DNA of 64,000 nucleotides from Acidobacteriaceae bacterium (GTDB lineage Bacteria > Acidobacteriota > Terriglobia > Terriglobales > Acidobacteriaceae). The position numbers and the translations under genes were made by a program. The stretch covers positions 248,001-312,000 of the forward strand of contig JAOAPN010000012.1 of the NCBI GenBank assembly GCA_025462885.1, written 5' to 3'. The notes under the pieces were generated by a model that searched no databases, had not been told where the DNA came from, and saw only the letters and a list, made by a program, of their open reading frames with translations. Shown here piece after piece: positions 1-9,734 of the stretch. Position 1 is the first letter of the stretch. Each line of letters starts with the position of its first letter.

Positions 1-1
1 G

Positions 2-1300
2 CTGAAAAACCCCACGTCCTATTCTCAGACGATTCCCTTCCTCTCCACCAAGATCCCAACGACCCCACTCGGCATCTACGGCGAGGATGAATGGAAGATA
101 GCCTCCCGTCTGACGCTCAACCTTGGTCTGCGTTGGGAGCGACAGTTCGGCTCGTTCAACGAGCGCCTGAATCTAACCCCTGCCCAGGCCGCGATACCCT
201 TCATGAATAGTCCCAAGACGCGCGGCGATAGCAATAACTTTGCTCCACGTCTGGGTCTGGTATGGGATCCTACCGGTAAAGCGCACGATGTCATCCGTGT
301 CGGATACGGCATTTATTACAACAATATTCAGACCCTTCAGAATTTCTCCGAGCCGCGCAACCTTCTAAGTTGCTCGATCAGTATTGCGAATCCCACGTAC
401 CCCGATCCCTTCGGAGGCAAGACGGCTGCACAGTTCTGTACTTCGAACAAACCGACCGTTTCGTTCATGGCACAGAATTTCCAGAATCCTTATGCCCAGC
501 AATACTCCGTAGGCTACTCGCGTCAGATCAGTAATAATCTTTCGCTAAAAGTCGATGGACTGTATAGCTATAGCCTTCACGATTACCGGACGGTTGATCT
601 GAACTACAGCACCACCGCCTCACGCCCCGTCACCGGATGGAACATCATCAATCTCCGGGCCCCCATTGGAGCCGCGAAGTACAAGGCCCTGTTCGTCAGC
701 CTTGACAAGCGTCTCTCCCATCGCTATCTGTACACCGTCGCATACACCCTCTCCTCGACAAGGGACAACAATCCTCAAGCCACCATTACGAATCCTCTTA
801 ATCCTGGTCTCGACTGGGGTCCTGGCAGCAACGACCGTCATCACTCCCTGGTCACAAGCGGTGCGGTCCTGCTTCCCTATGGCCTGGTCGCCAGCGGTAT
901 TCTCACTCTGCGCTCCGCCCAACCCCTCAGCGCCTACAGCGGACTCGTCAATCTGGACACGACAAGTCAATACGTGGCCGGAACCACTCGTAACCAGGTC
1001 AATCGCAACGTAGACTTCAATGCAATCAATGCCTATCGCGCGACCCGGGGACTTGCGGCAATCGACTCCTCGCAGATTCAGAACAGCAACTACCAGTCCT
1101 TCGACTTCCGTCTGCTCGAATCGATCAAGCTAAGTGAACGCAAACGCCTCGAACTGTACGGACAAGGCTTCAATCTCTTCGGCCACGTCAATTACACCAA
1201 CTCGACCATCACCACGACCGTCACTTCAGCTACCTTCGGCCAGGCATCCTCTGCAGGCAATATGCAACAAGGCGAACTGGCTGCCCGGTTTATCTTCTAA
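2..1300 (+). CDS. TonB-dependent receptor, Oar-like, C-terminal part (5' end outside window)
   Basis: The reading frame is open from base 2 and enters the window in mid-gene, so only about the last 430 residues are visible. They show the alternating aromatic and polar strands of an outer-membrane beta-barrel. Examples are the strand LTLNLGLRWERQFGSFN, followed by a stretch typical of the receptors Acidobacteria carry in many copies (FAPRLGLVWDPTG), and a C-terminal strand ending in RFIF with the terminal Phe used by the BAM complex. The family imports large substrates (peptides, glycans, chelates) across the outer membrane using TonB energy. The substrate cannot be read from the barrel. Genes downstream on the same strand encode a DUF2891 protein, a secreted carboxypeptidase and an MFS transporter, which suggests a peptide-type ligand (inference). 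Confidence 0.85.
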   Translation: MKNPTSYSQTIPFLSTKIPTTPLGIYGEDEWKIASRLTLNLGLRWERQFGSFNERLNLTPAQAAIPFMNSPKTRGDSNNFAPRLGLVWDPTGKAHDVIRVGYGIYYNNIQTLQNFSEPRNLLSCSISIANPTYPDPFGGKTAAQFCTSNKPTVSFMAQNFQNPYAQQYSVGYSRQISNNLSLKVDGLYSYSLHDYRTVDLNYSTTASRPVTGWNIINLRAPIGAAKYKALFVSLDKRLSHRYLYTVAYTLSSTRDNNPQATITNPLNPGLDWGPGSNDRHHSLVTSGAVLLPYGLVASGILTLRSAQPLSAYSGLVNLDTTSQYVAGTTRNQVNRNVDFNAINAYRATRGLAAIDSSQIQNSNYQSFDFRLLESIKLSERKRLELYGQGFNLFGHVNYTNSTITTTVTSATFGQASSAGNMQQGELAARFIF

Positions 1301-1356
1301 TCCATGGCTACAGCTTCAGAGAGCAAGCTGTAGCTTCGCACACCGAGGAGATTGAA

Positions 1357-2619
1357 ATGAACCTGCGGTCGAAGAGGATCGGTGTGACTTCCCTGGCAGC
1401 ACTCCTGCTTGGGACGCAACTGCCAGCCCAGGGGCTGGGCCACGCGGATCTGGCAAACCGCATGTCCAAGTACAAAAGCACGCTGGCGAAAGCCTCCGTC
1501 CCTCAGTTCGGTACGGAGGAGGCGCTTGCCCTTGGAGCGTGGCCGCTCTCCTGCATCGATCATCCCCAGGCTGCTCCCGAGGGAGCGCAATATCTCTGGC
1601 TCTACGGATCGCGTCCACAACTTCCAGCGGATTACGACAAGACCAGGGCATTCTACGGTTGTTACGATTGGCACTCCGCAGTCAACTCCATGTGGATGAT
1701 GGTCGCGCTTTCGAAAGACTATCCAAAGCTTTCGCTGGCTCCCTTGATGCGAGAGAAGTTGACCGAGCACCTCGATCAAAAAAATATCTCGGGAGAGCTT
1801 GAGTTTTTCAAGCAAGCCAAGGCCTTCGAAAAACCATACGGATATGCGTGGCTTTTGAAGCTCTACGCTGAACTGAAGACCTGGAACGATCCTGAAGCAG
1901 CGAAGACAGCGGCGAATCTTGAGCCCCTCGTTCATTTCTTTTCCGGAAAGCTGACCGAGTATTTTGATCATCTGCCGTACGCCTCGCGGACCGGCGTTCA
2001 TCCAAACACCGCCCTCTCCATGACTCTGGTACTGGACTATGTGAGCACCGTGCCTGATCAGGCGCTGAACGACTCCGTCGTTCGGAATGCGAAGCGGCTG
2101 TTCATGGGGGACCGTCAGTGTCCCACGGCCTTCGAACCCGGAGGGACAGAGTTTCTATCCCCCTGCCTGGCAGAAGCGGAGTTAATGAGTCGCATTCTTT
2201 CGGCCTCTGAATATCCTGTATGGCTGAACACTTTCCTTCCGCAGTTCGATGCACCCGAGTTCCAGACACTCGCCAAGGCAGTCGATGTCTCCTCAATCAC
2301 ATCGAAGGACGAATTTGCAGGCAAGTCGCATCTGATCGGCCTGGCCTTCCAACGCGCAATGGCGATGGTGAAGATAGCCGATGCACTTCCCGCAAAAGAT
2401 CCGCGCATCCCGGTTCTACACCAACTCGCAGATATCAACGCGAGCCACGGCTTCGGAGCGCTCTCCGAAGCAGGCTATCTCGGCTCCCATTGGCTTGGGA
2501 CGTACGCCGTCCTTTACCTGCGCGCAGCCCACCATGTTGGGCCACAGCCTGTCGGACCCGCACAAGCGCTGCCGCCCTCCTCCCACACAAATCCCGCGAA
2601 TGAGGTTCCATCTCAATGA
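1357..2619 (+). CDS. DUF2891 family secreted protein
   Basis: This 420-residue protein has an N-terminal signal peptide (hydrophobic VTSLAALLLGTQLPAQG). I place it in DUF2891 by its conserved blocks: FYGCYDWHSAVNSMW near residue 108, PYGYAWLLKLYAEL near 161, GVHPNTALSMTLVLDY, and a CP..(F)EPGGTEFLSPCLAEAELM block. The start is supported by GAGGAG upstream of ATG 1357. The biochemical role of DUF2891 is not known to me; the conserved Trp, His, Glu and Cys residues and helical character resemble alpha/alpha-barrel hydrolases, but that is only an impression. The stop overlaps the start of the M14 peptidase gene by 4 nt (ATGA), so the two are almost certainly translated from one message. Signal and context suggest a periplasmic job in peptide or polymer use. 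Confidence 0.85.
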   Translation: MNLRSKRIGVTSLAALLLGTQLPAQGLGHADLANRMSKYKSTLAKASVPQFGTEEALALGAWPLSCIDHPQAAPEGAQYLWLYGSRPQLPADYDKTRAFYGCYDWHSAVNSMWMMVALSKDYPKLSLAPLMREKLTEHLDQKNISGELEFFKQAKAFEKPYGYAWLLKLYAELKTWNDPEAAKTAANLEPLVHFFSGKLTEYFDHLPYASRTGVHPNTALSMTLVLDYVSTVPDQALNDSVVRNAKRLFMGDRQCPTAFEPGGTEFLSPCLAEAELMSRILSASEYPVWLNTFLPQFDAPEFQTLAKAVDVSSITSKDEFAGKSHLIGLAFQRAMAMVKIADALPAKDPRIPVLHQLADINASHGFGALSEAGYLGSHWLGTYAVLYLRAAHHVGPQPVGPAQALPPSSHTNPANEVPSQ

Positions 2620-5600
2620 ATCGCAACAAGCTCGCCGTCACGGCACTGATCGCCGTCTCTCTCTCCACTCCCTGGGCGATGGCTCAATCTGTGCCTAAAC
2701 CTCAGACGCCGGTCGAGAAGGAGAGCTTCATCGAGAACCCTTTTCATCTCGGGTCCCTTCTGCAAGACACCAATGCGGACGGTATTCCGGATGCAGTATG
2801 TGGCCACATCATCGTGTCGGCGAGTCCATCGGCAGCGGAAAATACAGTGGCAGGCAACCTGGCAGCACGCATCGGATACGAAAGCTCTGCGCTTACCCTG
2901 CCAATCGTTGTGCAAGGCTCGGCGAATCCCGTTCCCGGCTGCACGGGCGAAGCTAAGAACATCTGGGTCGGGGCAGCATCGCTCCCTGCCGTCGCAGCCA
3001 ACTCGGTAAAGCCAATTCTCAACTCATTGGGCCTGGGCGAAGGGGCAGTAGTGGCAGTCGACGGCGGAATTGCGGTGATTGCACCTGATCCCGTGGGTCT
3101 GCTTGCAGCGGGCGACGCTTACGCCTCACGAGTCCCATATCTTTGGACAATTCCGGGCGATAAGGCGCTCCTGCTGGCAAAGAACATCAATGCAGCCTTC
3201 ACTGCGGCTAAGCAAAACATCTCGGTCGAACTGACGGCACTTATCTTCTCTCAAGCCGCGCCCGGCGTTCGGCGTGCGGTTCTGCAACTCAAGGGCAGTA
3301 CGGACGCGCTTGCGGTGCAGAAGCTACTGCGGCCGGACGAGGGTACGCCAGTATCACTGCCATCGGCACGGGAGGTTGAGATTATGTTGGGCGACACTCC
3401 GCTGACTCTCACGAACAGCAGTGCCAACGCCCGAGGCGGAGCTTTGCCGGCAATGCCCGACACCTCCGGTGGAGAGACACGATCACTTGATCTCGCGCGG
3501 TTGTACACAATCAAAGGGCTTCTTTCCGGAAGCGCTAAAAAGCCGATTCCTTCCGGCACCGCGGCCAAACTATACGTTCCCGCAGGCGTACGTGGAGTGG
3601 CCATGGCCAACCTGGCCGCGCGTATCGGGCTGGAGACCGTTGGGATCACCCTCCCAATCGCCTTCCCCGATTCAGGTCTCACCTCTTCGCAGGTACAGGG
3701 CGCCTCGGTTACGGTGGACGGTTCGCCTGCGGCCGAACACTTGAAAGACATCCTCTCGGCCAAAAGCAATACCGACCTCGATAAGCTCACCCCGGGCTCC
3801 TATAAGACGTCCGCCACCGTTGCGCCTCTCGCTGCAACCGAAGGCGAGTTGCGAGTTGTCGAACATGGTTTCGGAAAAGCCGATGCGATCTTCGTCCGTG
3901 GCGATGACGCTGGGGCATCGGCCGCGCTCAACTATGCCTCCGAACACCTACCCTATTTGTGGGAACCCAATAAACGATTTGCCTCGAACGAAGAGATTCG
4001 CGACGACCTGCGCCACCTCTTCGGCTTGAAATCCGATATCGGCCAGACGACCGCGGCGCTCTTCCACCTCGACCAGTGGAGTCAGGAACTGGCAAAGAGT
4101 CATCCCGGCAAACTCGCAAGCGTCCACGCCGAAATCGATGTCGATCAGGCCGATCCTGCGCTCCAGGGCTTTGCGAAGAAGCTTCTCGCCAGCCACTTGC
4201 ATGCCGACACGATCGAGGTAGTCACTGGCAATCTTCATGCGGGGATCAAATGCTGCGCCGGCGAGGTTCCTCAGCATCTACAATCCGATGTAATCCCCTT
4301 TAAACCCTCTGCCCCAACCTTCGCCGAGGATCTTACTTTCGAGTGGGAGGGCAAGCGCCTGCTCACTGCTGCGACCAAAGCGGTGGCTCAAATTCCAGCC
4401 GGAGAACCCGTCACCCTTGAAGCAGGAGTAAGCGAGGGACCGGAACAGCGACTCAAGCTGGCCGCCCAACTCAAAACTATGCTGGCGAGCGCCGGTATCA
4501 ACAACGCTCAGATCGAAGTTTTGTCTGCCTATAAGCAGGGCTATAGCTGGCTGATGGACAGCATCGCCCCGTCCTTAGCCGGAAAGAATGCCGCCAAGAT
4601 CACAATTGAGTTTGCTCCGTACACCGATCCCAGCAAGAAGTCGACCATGCGCACAGAAGAACGCTGGGTGCAGGAGCTATACCCTGTCGACGAAATGCTT
4701 GCCACCAGGTTGAACTTATCTTTGGCAAACGTAACGCTCGCCAAGATGCCGACCGATAAGGGTCCTACCTACCGTGTGCACGCCTATGCCGCGGACGGTA
4801 AGGAAATCCTGACACGCGAGTTCACAGAACACCTGGCTCCGAAGCCTTACTCGAATGAATTCAGTAACTACGAGCAAGTCGGCATCGAGACCGGCTGGAT
4901 GCTTCTTTCAGCAAACGGAAAGCAGATTGCGAACGAGCGAATTGCCACCGATCTTGAGGAGTTCTGGGAACACTATCAGAATAAGACGCTCCCAAAAATC
5001 TACAACACGGTACTGGCGCAGAACCAGGGCAAGCCCAAGCTCGAATATCAGCCTCTCTTCGATACCATCAAGATCGACTTCCACATGAGCGAGCCGGACT
5101 ACCAGCTTGGCCTGGACCAGGAACGTATCTCATCCCTTGAAGGCTTGCAGGAAGACCTGCTCTTCGCGACCCAGAATGGCTTCTATATCTTTGGCAACAC
5201 TTTCTCGACCGGTGCCATGGACTACATGGGTCGCATCCTCCCCGTAGCGCACCTCGCAGAGGATGGTCAGGACAGCCATGTGCGGATTGAGTTCTATGCC
5301 AACGACGCAGCACACCCTCGCGTTCAGATGAGCTGGAAGGAAACCGCATCCTCATCTCCGCAGGAGCGGTTCCGCGATCTCCCGGCCATCACGACAGGCG
5401 ATCCCCACCTGATCGCGGCCCGGCTCAAAGCCGGATCGGATACAGTTTCGCAACTAACCTGGCAGCTTCCCGTGGCCAGCCGCGAGGATAAGTTTGCTGA
5501 GTGGAGACAGCTTGTAAACGAAGAGTCACTAGAGCATACGGTTCTATCCGCCGAGCAGGCGCAGGCACAACTTACATGGGTCGAGAAGCTCCATAGTGCC

Positions 5601-7064
5601 GGCATCTACCAGACCCGGCTCGCCTACCCTCATCTCGCGTCTCTAGCAGTCGAGTTTCTGCTACCACTGGAGCTTCATCCGGCCGAGCATACCAAGCGCG
5701 AGGTCGCCCTTGGACAGCTTGCTGTCGCGCAGCCGCTGCATCCGCGCCCTCAAATCGCCGACATAAAGCCCGCTGCCCAGCAGGCAGACAAGACCTTTGT
5801 CCAATGGGACCGTCCGATCGGTCTCGAGGAGAATGAGCAGCTTCTCTCACGGCTCTCGACATTTCCAGGGGTGAACGTCTACTGGATGGGACGAAGCTAC
5901 CTTGGGAATAATATCTGGGCCGCCGATGTAATGCTGCCCACACCCTCCGCTCTCCGCTCCATGGCGAAGGAGACCACCCTGAAAGCGGCTATTGTCTATT
6001 CGGGGCGGCAACACGCCAACGAGGTTTCGAGCACAAGCCACATACAAAAGTTCGGCGAAGAACTGGTACTGAACCCTGAGACACGAAAATCGCTCAATAA
6101 GGTAAATGTCGTACTGCATCCCGTGACAAACCCCGATGGCGCTGAGCTCGCGATGGACCTGGCAAAGATCACTCCGGACAATATGCTGCATGCTGGATAC
6201 CATGCTTCGCTTACCGCAGACATGGTGACTGGTCAGTGGGATCAGGACCCCGTCTATCCAGAGTCGCGAACCCGCAGACAACTATGGGAGGCATGGCTCC
6301 CGGACGGATTTCTTAACCCACACGGGTACCCATCCCACGAGTGGGTTCAACCCTTCTCCGAGTATTCGGCCTGGGTCATTACCCGCACCGGCGCAGAACT
6401 GGGCCGTGCATGGTGGATCCCTCGCGGCTGGTTTACCAGTCTGAACTACTTCGAGGATGAGGATCATCCACTCAGCAAGACAGTCACCTATTCCCTGCGA
6501 GACTACATCGTCGACTCGATGGGAAAGGCTCCCGGCGTTCTTGATATGAATACCCGGATGAACGCTCGCTACTTTCGCTACGGACAGCAATGGGATCAGC
6601 GTGCATTCCAGCAACCCATCTACAAAGGGGTCCGCGTGTACATGGCGGTCGCTGGCAGTACACCTGGACCTCGCTCTCCAGCTTTCAGTGCTCGCTTTCC
6701 GGACGTAACCTACGACGACGGATATACCGAAGCACCAGATGAAACAGCCCGCGGCCCATGGCTTCATCTCGTTGCAGGAGCTGGTCTCGCCTACGATCAT
6801 GCTCACCTGAAGTATCTCTCCGACGGCAAGTTCAAAATCAAGCGGACGCAGAAAGAGTTCTTCGATGGGGTACAGTGGCAGGTAAACCGTGATCGCCCCG
6901 TGCTTCCGGAAGAGCATCCGACTACGTTGACAGATACGCCGGTCGTGCCGGGTGGATCAAACACCTCCACCGCGAGTCCGACCGGAGTGGCTGGGGAACC
7001 GCTGAACACCAATCCGGTGCCCGCTCCTGCCACCAACCCGACGCAAGCCCAACCGCAACACTGA
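2616..7064 (+). CDS. very large secreted M14-family zinc carboxypeptidase
   Basis: The product has 1482 residues with a signal peptide (LAVTALIAVSLSTPWAMAQ). The M14 domain lies in the last third: the HxxE zinc motif is in GRQHANEVSST (His1133, Glu1136), followed by the family block HPVTNPDGAE and a likely third zinc ligand in the AGYHAS region. M14 enzymes remove C-terminal residues from peptides or cleave peptidoglycan peptides. The roughly 1100 residues before the catalytic domain are unusual. They contain two related segments (NLAARIGYESSALTLPIVV near residue 85 and NLAARIGLETVGITLPIAF near 333), so at least part arose by internal duplication. The C-terminus is a Pro/Thr/Asn-rich tail. 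It is translationally coupled to the DUF2891 gene and followed 17 nt later by an MFS gene. The substrate is unknown. Confidence 0.88.
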   Translation: MNRNKLAVTALIAVSLSTPWAMAQSVPKPQTPVEKESFIENPFHLGSLLQDTNADGIPDAVCGHIIVSASPSAAENTVAGNLAARIGYESSALTLPIVVQGSANPVPGCTGEAKNIWVGAASLPAVAANSVKPILNSLGLGEGAVVAVDGGIAVIAPDPVGLLAAGDAYASRVPYLWTIPGDKALLLAKNINAAFTAAKQNISVELTALIFSQAAPGVRRAVLQLKGSTDALAVQKLLRPDEGTPVSLPSAREVEIMLGDTPLTLTNSSANARGGALPAMPDTSGGETRSLDLARLYTIKGLLSGSAKKPIPSGTAAKLYVPAGVRGVAMANLAARIGLETVGITLPIAFPDSGLTSSQVQGASVTVDGSPAAEHLKDILSAKSNTDLDKLTPGSYKTSATVAPLAATEGELRVVEHGFGKADAIFVRGDDAGASAALNYASEHLPYLWEPNKRFASNEEIRDDLRHLFGLKSDIGQTTAALFHLDQWSQELAKSHPGKLASVHAEIDVDQADPALQGFAKKLLASHLHADTIEVVTGNLHAGIKCCAGEVPQHLQSDVIPFKPSAPTFAEDLTFEWEGKRLLTAATKAVAQIPAGEPVTLEAGVSEGPEQRLKLAAQLKTMLASAGINNAQIEVLSAYKQGYSWLMDSIAPSLAGKNAAKITIEFAPYTDPSKKSTMRTEERWVQELYPVDEMLATRLNLSLANVTLAKMPTDKGPTYRVHAYAADGKEILTREFTEHLAPKPYSNEFSNYEQVGIETGWMLLSANGKQIANERIATDLEEFWEHYQNKTLPKIYNTVLAQNQGKPKLEYQPLFDTIKIDFHMSEPDYQLGLDQERISSLEGLQEDLLFATQNGFYIFGNTFSTGAMDYMGRILPVAHLAEDGQDSHVRIEFYANDAAHPRVQMSWKETASSSPQERFRDLPAITTGDPHLIAARLKAGSDTVSQLTWQLPVASREDKFAEWRQLVNEESLEHTVLSAEQAQAQLTWVEKLHSAGIYQTRLAYPHLASLAVEFLLPLELHPAEHTKREVALGQLAVAQPLHPRPQIADIKPAAQQADKTFVQWDRPIGLEENEQLLSRLSTFPGVNVYWMGRSYLGNNIWAADVMLPTPSALRSMAKETTLKAAIVYSGRQHANEVSSTSHIQKFGEELVLNPETRKSLNKVNVVLHPVTNPDGAELAMDLAKITPDNMLHAGYHASLTADMVTGQWDQDPVYPESRTRRQLWEAWLPDGFLNPHGYPSHEWVQPFSEYSAWVITRTGAELGRAWWIPRGWFTSLNYFEDEDHPLSKTVTYSLRDYIVDSMGKAPGVLDMNTRMNARYFRYGQQWDQRAFQQPIYKGVRVYMAVAGSTPGPRSPAFSARFPDVTYDDGYTEAPDETARGPWLHLVAGAGLAYDHAHLKYLSDGKFKIKRTQKEFFDGVQWQVNRDRPVLPEEHPTTLTDTPVVPGGSNTSTASPTGVAGEPLNTNPVPAPATNPTQAQPQH

Positions 7065-7081
7065 TCAGGAGAAGCAGAAGT

Positions 7082-8332
7082 TTGACGCCAGGCACTCTCA
7101 GCACCGCACAGCGAACCGCCCCGCAGACCGCGTTCTGGACGCTTGCGCGCGTTCCATTTCGTCGCAACGCCCTGCTGGCGGCAGCGTTCGGATGGATGCT
7201 CGACAGCATGGACGTCATGCTGTATTCCATGGTGATTCCAGCGGCTCAGCGCGATCTGCATATGAGCTCTGCCACCGCCGGACTCGTGATGTCGCTGACC
7301 CTGGTCGCCGCTGCGGCTGGTGGGATTTTTTTCGGGTTCGTCGCCGATCGTCTCGGACGCACCCGCGCGCTCTCGCTGAGCATTCTCATCTACTGCGTCT
7401 TCACGGGGCTGTGCGCCTTCGTTCAGAACGTGCCTGAACTTGCGATCTGCCGCATGCTGCTGGGACTCGGTATGGGGGGCGAATGGGCTGCGGGAGCGGC
7501 GCTCGTGGCCGAGACCTGGCCCACGGAGCACCGTGCGAAGGCCCTTGGCCTTGTGCAGAGCGCCTGGGCAATCGGCTACGCGCTCGCGGCAGCAGTCGTA
7601 GCGCTCGTCATGCCCCACTTTGGCTGGCGAGCCGTCTTTCTGGTTGGTCTCCTTCCGGCTCTGATAACGGTATGGATTCGCCGCCACGTCAAGGAGCCCG
7701 AGACCTGGAGTCATGCACCTCAGGTATCAGCAAGGCTTCTATTCAAGGGAGATCTCGGTCGCCGCACGCTCGTTATCACTGCCATGAACGCCGCGAGCCT
7801 GTTTGCTTGGTGGGGCTTGTTTTCCTGGGTGCCTTCGTTCCTTTCGCTCCCCGTTGCCAAAGGCGGGCACGGTCTCGACATTCTCCACACCTCGTCTTTT
7901 ACGGTACTCATGCAGGCTGGCACGTTCCTTGGATACACCAGCTTCGGAATGCTCGCAGATCGCTTTGGCCGGAAGAAGGTGTACATCACCTTCCTCCTTG
8001 TCGCCGGCGCTCTAGTCCCCTTCTATGCCTTCGCCCACACTCCCATGACAGTACTTTTGCTTGGGCCACTCGTCGGATTCTGGGGCTCAGGCTACTTCAG
8101 CGGATTCAGCGTCATAGCCAGTGAAGCCTTCCCAACAGCACTCAGGGGACGGGCGATGGGCTTCGCATATAATCTTGGGCGCATCGCAAGCGCCATCGCA
8201 CCGTTCCTGGTCGGATACATTGCACAAACCCGGGGCATAGCTTTTGGCTTAATGCTGACTTCTTCCGGCTTCCTGTTAGCTGGATTGATCGCAACGCGCA
8301 TCCGGAATGAATGGTCCACGATATCCCAGTAG
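7082..8332 (+). CDS. MFS transporter, metabolite:H+ symporter type
   Basis: This is a 416-residue inner-membrane protein with about 12 hydrophobic segments. The cytoplasmic loop 2-3 motif GFVADRLGRTRAL and the TM4-5 block GMGGEWAAGAALVAETWP are typical of the sialate/aromatic-acid symporter branch of the major facilitator superfamily. The start is TTG at 7082, supported by AGGAG about 10 nt upstream; an ATG further inside (near 7196) would cut off the first part of TM1. The gene follows the M14 peptidase gene by 17 nt and is probably cotranscribed with it. In that setting it would import the small product (amino acid, dipeptide or organic acid) released in the periplasm; the real substrate cannot be told from sequence. 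Confidence 0.87.
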   Translation: MTPGTLSTAQRTAPQTAFWTLARVPFRRNALLAAAFGWMLDSMDVMLYSMVIPAAQRDLHMSSATAGLVMSLTLVAAAAGGIFFGFVADRLGRTRALSLSILIYCVFTGLCAFVQNVPELAICRMLLGLGMGGEWAAGAALVAETWPTEHRAKALGLVQSAWAIGYALAAAVVALVMPHFGWRAVFLVGLLPALITVWIRRHVKEPETWSHAPQVSARLLFKGDLGRRTLVITAMNAASLFAWWGLFSWVPSFLSLPVAKGGHGLDILHTSSFTVLMQAGTFLGYTSFGMLADRFGRKKVYITFLLVAGALVPFYAFAHTPMTVLLLGPLVGFWGSGYFSGFSVIASEAFPTALRGRAMGFAYNLGRIASAIAPFLVGYIAQTRGIAFGLMLTSSGFLLAGLIATRIRNEWSTISQ

Positions 8333-8425
8333 GACTGCATCAAAAGACGGCTCCGAGGCGCACCTGCATTTGCACCCAAAAGGATCACTAGCGATCGATG
8401 CAATGTGATTTTTACGCTCGACCGG

Positions 8426-9653
8426 TCAAGCCGTCGGCCGGTCAGGCACTGGCTCCACGGCGCAGAACTCCTCCAGAAACCTTCCGCTGTAGTCCTGCAC
8501 CAGCTCCGTCACCCGCGCAGCATCGGTCGATCGCACAATCAAGCCTGCGTGGTGCCGCTTTTCCAACCGTTTCACAATCTCTTTGTCGTCATAGCGGACC
8601 GTATCCGGACGCTCCTGTCGCGCCAGGCAGATCACGCTCGCCGCATATTCCTCGCGTACGATCGGCGCTTCGTACTCTCTGCCGAAGATCGACGCCACCT
8701 CCAGCCGGGCCCACTCCACCCATGGATTCACCCCCGTCGCGAACTCTACTACCTCGGCGATATAAGCACCGCCAACGCGCGCCGCCGTCTCCAGAAAGTA
8801 AAACTTCCCGTCCGCTCGCGACTGGATAAACTCCGTGTGCGTTACTCCCCACTCCAGCCCCAACGCCGCGATGACCTCGGCATGGATCGTCAATAGTGCC
8901 TTTGCCTCGCTCGAGTCCCGCGGCAGCGCCCGTGTACTGAATACCCCGCCCTGGTGCATCGTCTGCATGGGAGGCGTGCCGTACTGGAACGGTGCGCTGA
9001 ACTGCAGCTTGCCCTTCCAAGTCACTCCCTCGACGTGAAAGATCTCCCCAGGGATAAACCGTTCCAGCACATAGTGGCTCTGCAGATCGCCAAACTCCCC
9101 CAGTATCGCGAAGAGCTGGACCTCACTCTCAATCGTCTTGATCTCGATCGCAGACGCGTTCGTGCGCGGTTTCAGCAGCCAGGGCCCCGGCACCTCCATT
9201 GTAAAGCGCCGCAGCAGATCGTAGTTGAAGACCGAGATGAACTCCGGCACCGCCACCCCACCCTCGCGTGCTTTCACGCGCATCGCAAGCTTGTCCCGGA
9301 AAAACCGTGTCGCAGACTCACCCATGCCCGGCAGCCGCATATGCTCGCGCAGCAGAGCCGCGACCTCAAAGATCGAACTCGTCCAGCGCCACGATCCGCG
9401 TAAGGTTCTCTTCGCGTGCAAGATAGCTTACCGTGTTCACGATCTGTGTGGGGGTCAGATCCCTGGGCATCGTAATCAGCCGCGCGAGGGACTCCCTCGG
9501 CCAGTCGGCCTCCTGCAGCTCCTGCACCGTCAGCAGAATCACCAGGCATCCGAGTCGATGCGCTTCCTTCAGGAACGCTTGCCCCTTTTCATAGGTGCTG
9601 ATGCAGAGAATCGTTGGCTGCAATGCGTCCGTCGAAGCAGTCGAATCGGTCAT
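8426..9653 (-). CDS. ATP-grasp domain protein, reading frame interrupted by a +1 shift at CTT TGA
   Basis: Two overlapping frames together give one protein of about 408 residues. The first (start ATG 9653, GGGAG upstream) runs to RIVALDEFDL and stops at TGA 9366-9368. The second continues exactly with EVAALLREHMRLPGMG if one T of the CTT TGA sequence is skipped. The rest has ATP-grasp features: WLLKPRTNASAIEIK (ATP-binding Lys strand), VLERFIPGEIFHVEG, and EFIQSRADGKFYFLETAARVGG with metal-binding Glu residues. ATP-grasp enzymes ligate a carboxylate to an amine or thiol via an acyl phosphate; the substrate here is unknown. The gene is last in the GT9-hldE-hldD run. The break may be a true mutation, a sequencing error, or recoding; it is discussed among the findings. 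Confidence 0.75.
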
Positions 9654-9734
9654 AGGGTCTCCCATAGTCCCGTCTGAGCCCTGGAGACAACACACTACAC
9701 CAGCAAAATTACTGCGTCGCGAATCCGGAGCCAG

